A stretch of 64,000 nucleotides of DNA from contig CM074136.1 of assembly GCA_037178625.1 (NCBI GenBank), positions 2,294,001 through 2,358,000 on the forward strand. The letters are read 5' to 3'. The translations under genes and the position numbers were made by a program. This DNA is from Skeletonema tropicum. Lineage: Eukaryota > Bacillariophyta > Thalassiosirophyceae > Thalassiosirales > Thalassiosiraceae. The first letter of the stretch is position 1. The number at the start of each line of letters is the position of its first letter. The notes below the pieces were generated by a model. It was not told where the DNA came from and searched no databases. It worked only from the letters and a program-made list of their open reading frames with translations. Shown here one piece after another: positions 62,000 through 64,000 of this stretch.

Positions 62000-62716
62000 T
62001 TAACCCATCGTCCATTGATTGTCGATAGAGTGAGTATTGTGGATAAACCGTTCGCTCCCCATCTTTCTGATCGAATTCCTCAATATATTTTCATCTCGTG
62101 TTCCTACTTTCGCAAGCCAAAAAGGAGAAGCTTCCACCAGCCAATTAGCTTGATATGGACCCCTGACTGCTTTCAATTCCCCCTGACGAAGCCATTTAAC
62201 TTTCTTCACCATGAAACCGATTCTAACTGCTGGACCCCCCAATGTATTTGAATCACATAGATCAGATAAATCTAATGGACACTGCGTTCGAGTTGCTTGC
62301 TCTTTAGTCATTGTGGTTATGCAATCATCTTCAACAACGCCAAATGTCAGTGTTTGTGGAGGCCCTGCCTTGGTGTAACCTCCTTTAGTTTGAAGGACAA
62401 TTATATCTCCCGCTTTCATTTCTATGAATTGTTTATAAGACCCAATGTACGCTCTTTCTTTGGGGTCGATTTCATTGCATTTATCACAAATCTGTCTCAA
62501 TTCATTGTTACTGTGTACAGAGGCAACTCTCAACCTGAGGGCTTCTCCGTTGAACCATTGGCATCGAGGTAATATCTTGGCTAATTCGAGCTCAGTGATA
62601 ATGATGCCATTATTGACACACCATTCGGCGATTCTTCGAGAGAATTTATCCCCTTCGATCTTAGAGTTGTTGTAACATCTAATGCGATAAACATCGACGT
62701 TATCTTTTGAAATCAT
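62000..62716 (-). CDS. Unknown 238-aa protein, possibly PUA/EVE-like
   Basis: Single exon from the ATG at 62716. A basic N-terminal half (DKFSRRIAEWCVNNGIII) is followed by YKQFIEMKAGDIIVLQTKGG and QTLTFGVVEDD. The MKxGDxVV...xxxGxVxxD arrangement is typical of PUA-like domains that read modified nucleic acids (EVE, Mrr-N type; low certainty, by eye). The C-terminal part has VRIGFMVKKVKWLRQGELKA. It starts 54 bp downstream of the RING-like gene on the same strand, so the two might be exons of one gene. Confidence 0.5.
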   Translation of the reverse strand: MISKDNVDVYRIRCYNNSKIEGDKFSRRIAEWCVNNGIIITELELAKILPRCQWFNGEALRLRVASVHSNNELRQICDKCNEIDPKERAYIGSYKQFIEMKAGDIIVLQTKGGYTKAGPPQTLTFGVVEDDCITTMTKEQATRTQCPLDLSDLCDSNTLGGPAVRIGFMVKKVKWLRQGELKAVRGPYQANWLVEASPFWLAKVGTRDENILRNSIRKMGSERFIHNTHSIDNQWTMG

Positions 62717-62770
62717 TGCTTTCCAACGTTGACCCCCAACCTCATCAGATGCTGTTGAGTTGAACCCATG

Positions 62771-63532
62771 CTACTGTCTCTCATCATCGATATTGGTCAT
62801 GTGAGAGCCTCCTCTGTCAACGGGAGCTCTTTCGACGGTATCACCTTCGATTTCACGTTGAGAAGTCCGAGATCGCTTTGCTTGACGTGTGTTTGTTGTT
62901 ACGTCATCATTCAAAGACTGTAGTTCATCATCGGTGGCGAGACCCACTGCAAGAGTTCTTCGAGTAGGTCTCCTGGAACGCTGAGATCGGCGAAGATGTG
63001 CTCCTGCATCACTGTTAACTAATGCAGTGGATGGAGATGCAGTAGAAGGAGGATCTTGATTGTTGGAGAGATCAGCAATACCACCCTCGGTATCTCCCCC
63101 GCCTTCTCCATCTATCTGGCCACTAGAACGGGTAATGATTTGACTAATGTCATTTGAGTTCTCTGCAGCATCAGTCAATGATGCGTTGTCAGGACGACGC
63201 CTCGGTCCCTTCCTTTGGTAATTAGGCACCATGGCCTTCATAGCCGCCTGTGTCTCCCTAACACAAGTCAAATCCACATCAATACCAGAATCTTCAATAA
63301 AGTGATTATTCACCTTCCACGGAGTTTCCTTTCTGCAGTGATATTTCTGATTGCAAAACATACACTTGATTGATTTCTTATTACCCATCAATTCAGTGAT
63401 TTGCCTGTTGCGATCATTCTCGGCGCAGTTGTAGCAAACGTGATTCATGCAACATATCAACAGCGCTGGTACTATGCTTCCGCCATACTCATTTGTGCAT
63501 ATGACACACGTTCTGCTCGCTTTAGTCGTCAT
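62771..63532 (-). CDS. RING-like zinc-finger protein
   Basis: 253 aa, ATG at 63532. Residues 9-60 hold a RING-like pattern: CVICTNEYGG, then CCMNHVCYNCAEN, then IKCMFCNQKYHC, with the usual order C..C...C.H..C..C...C..C. The remainder is disordered, with a basic block (RRSQRSRRPTRR, then RQAKRSRTSQRE) that could bind nucleic acid or act as a nuclear signal. A nuclear E3-ligase-like role is possible. It lies upstream of and on the same strand as the PUA-like gene; co-function is inferred from position only. Confidence 0.55.
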   Translation of the reverse strand: MTTKASRTCVICTNEYGGSIVPALLICCMNHVCYNCAENDRNRQITELMGNKKSIKCMFCNQKYHCRKETPWKVNNHFIEDSGIDVDLTCVRETQAAMKAMVPNYQRKGPRRRPDNASLTDAAENSNDISQIITRSSGQIDGEGGGDTEGGIADLSNNQDPPSTASPSTALVNSDAGAHLRRSQRSRRPTRRTLAVGLATDDELQSLNDDVTTNTRQAKRSRTSQREIEGDTVERAPVDRGGSHMTNIDDERQ

Positions 63533-64000
63533 CTTCGGCAGGGACTGTGCTACTTCTCTGTAATGTTCAGTTGACCATCATCCACATGCGCAGTTGAATC
63601 GTTTCCATTGTCCATTACATTGTCCACGCTTGGCTTGGTACTTTTTACATATATCATCGAAGTAAAGATCCTCTTTCAAGAAAGCAAGGAGTGTTGTATG
63701 TTGTCACAACGACACCGATCAACAAAGGATGAGTCTCTGGACAACTCCTGGACTGACTTCTTCAAGACTATTGGCAGTCTCAGGAGTGGGAACGTTGCTG
63801 AGATGGAATGCTGCCCTATTTATCTGCATGCTTAGTGTAGACAACTGACTGATACTATTTCATTGAGCCGCCTCATAATAATATTATTGAGGCTATCAGA
63901 CACTGGACTGACCTGGAAGCCCCTGGAATGATCTCTCGAAACAATACAACAATAGTGGTAGGCAAAGTCAAAATTTGATAGGTAATAGCAAAAGCTTTCG
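63533..64000. other. Window end
   Basis: No complete gene. It contains the BAHD fragment at 63731-63835. The rest is unassigned. Confidence 0.4.
63731..63835 (+). pseudogene. Fragment of a BAHD paralogue
   Basis: It reads NSWTDFFKTIGSLRSGNVAE then MECCP, matching NSWTDFF...ENFAEMECCP of the gene at 60244. A stop follows at 63833-63835. There is no upstream BAHD sequence in the window. Confidence 0.6.

Noticed and set aside
1..64000. CRISPR arrays, rRNA genes, bacterial operons or replication origins
   Set aside because: None seen. Introns, targeting peptides and the gene families present indicate a eukaryotic nuclear genome.

Overview
The window looks like nuclear DNA of a diatom, probably a centric of the Thalassiosira/Skeletonema type. 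The evidence is: proteins with a signal peptide followed by a plastid-transit Phe (P450 at 450-2264, unknown at 56463-57344), a cyclin of the divergent kind expanded in diatoms, a MYND-finger protein, a secreted Lys/Gly-rich protein with a silaffin-like RXL site, DUF333 cell-surface proteins, few short GT-AG introns (about 75-130 nt), and retroelement proteins of the type common in diatom genomes. Species is an inference; no rRNA or organelle gene is present.

Layout. 1-12 kb is ordinary gene-dense sequence: cytochrome P450 (+), tRNA-binding OB-fold protein (-), cyclin (-), membrane-anchored tricorn protease with one intron (+), and a TRM11-like tRNA methyltransferase (-). 12.1-13.65 kb holds two retroelements. 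A 5'-truncated LINE is inserted in the TRM11-like gene with an 18-bp target-site duplication. A complete tRNA-derived SINE with a 23-bp target-site duplication lies in the promoter between TRM11 and a MYND-finger gene. The SINE tail matches the LINE 3' end, so they look like a parasite/partner pair. 15-18.9 kb is a large secreted protein with three 2-oxoglutarate-dioxygenase-like domains and several ShKT-like Cys modules.

19.2-36.7 kb is a region of nested segmental duplication. A block with a NarK-type nitrate/nitrite transporter (6 exons, one of 25 nt), a 167-aa unknown, an ADP-ribosyltransferase-like gene and an F-box/Cys-rich gene (19.2-25.7 kb) recurs at 29.4-34.85 kb. Both transporters are intact and nearly identical. 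The 167-aa gene is frameshifted in copy 2, the ART-like gene is broken in both copies by different indels, and the F-box gene is reduced to a fragment. Between them lies a mosaic of gene fragments: a CNOT1 piece joined to a RING-H2 finger, the 5' end of the F-box gene, and exon 1 of a DUF333 gene.

35-43 kb has secreted, probably membrane-anchored DUF333 proteins. Two genes (38775-40160, 41035-42424) have different N-terminal halves but an almost identical 3' half plus downstream neighbour, which is recent module shuffling. 43-64 kb is mostly single genes: unknowns, a small silaffin-like secreted protein (50934-51564), an acidic one-pass membrane protein with a Cys-Cys wall-protein-like motif, a weak M14-carboxypeptidase-like membrane protein, a plastid-targeted membrane protein, a LINE-protein fragment, an eight-TM protein divergent from a BAHD acyltransferase, a possible PUA-like protein and a RING-like protein.

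The clearest candidates for something new are the SINE/LINE pair with the disrupted TRM11 gene, the triple 2OG-domain protein, the silaffin-like protein, and the shuffled DUF333 / pre-peptidase-like surface proteins. All functional calls come from reading motifs by eye; no database search was run.
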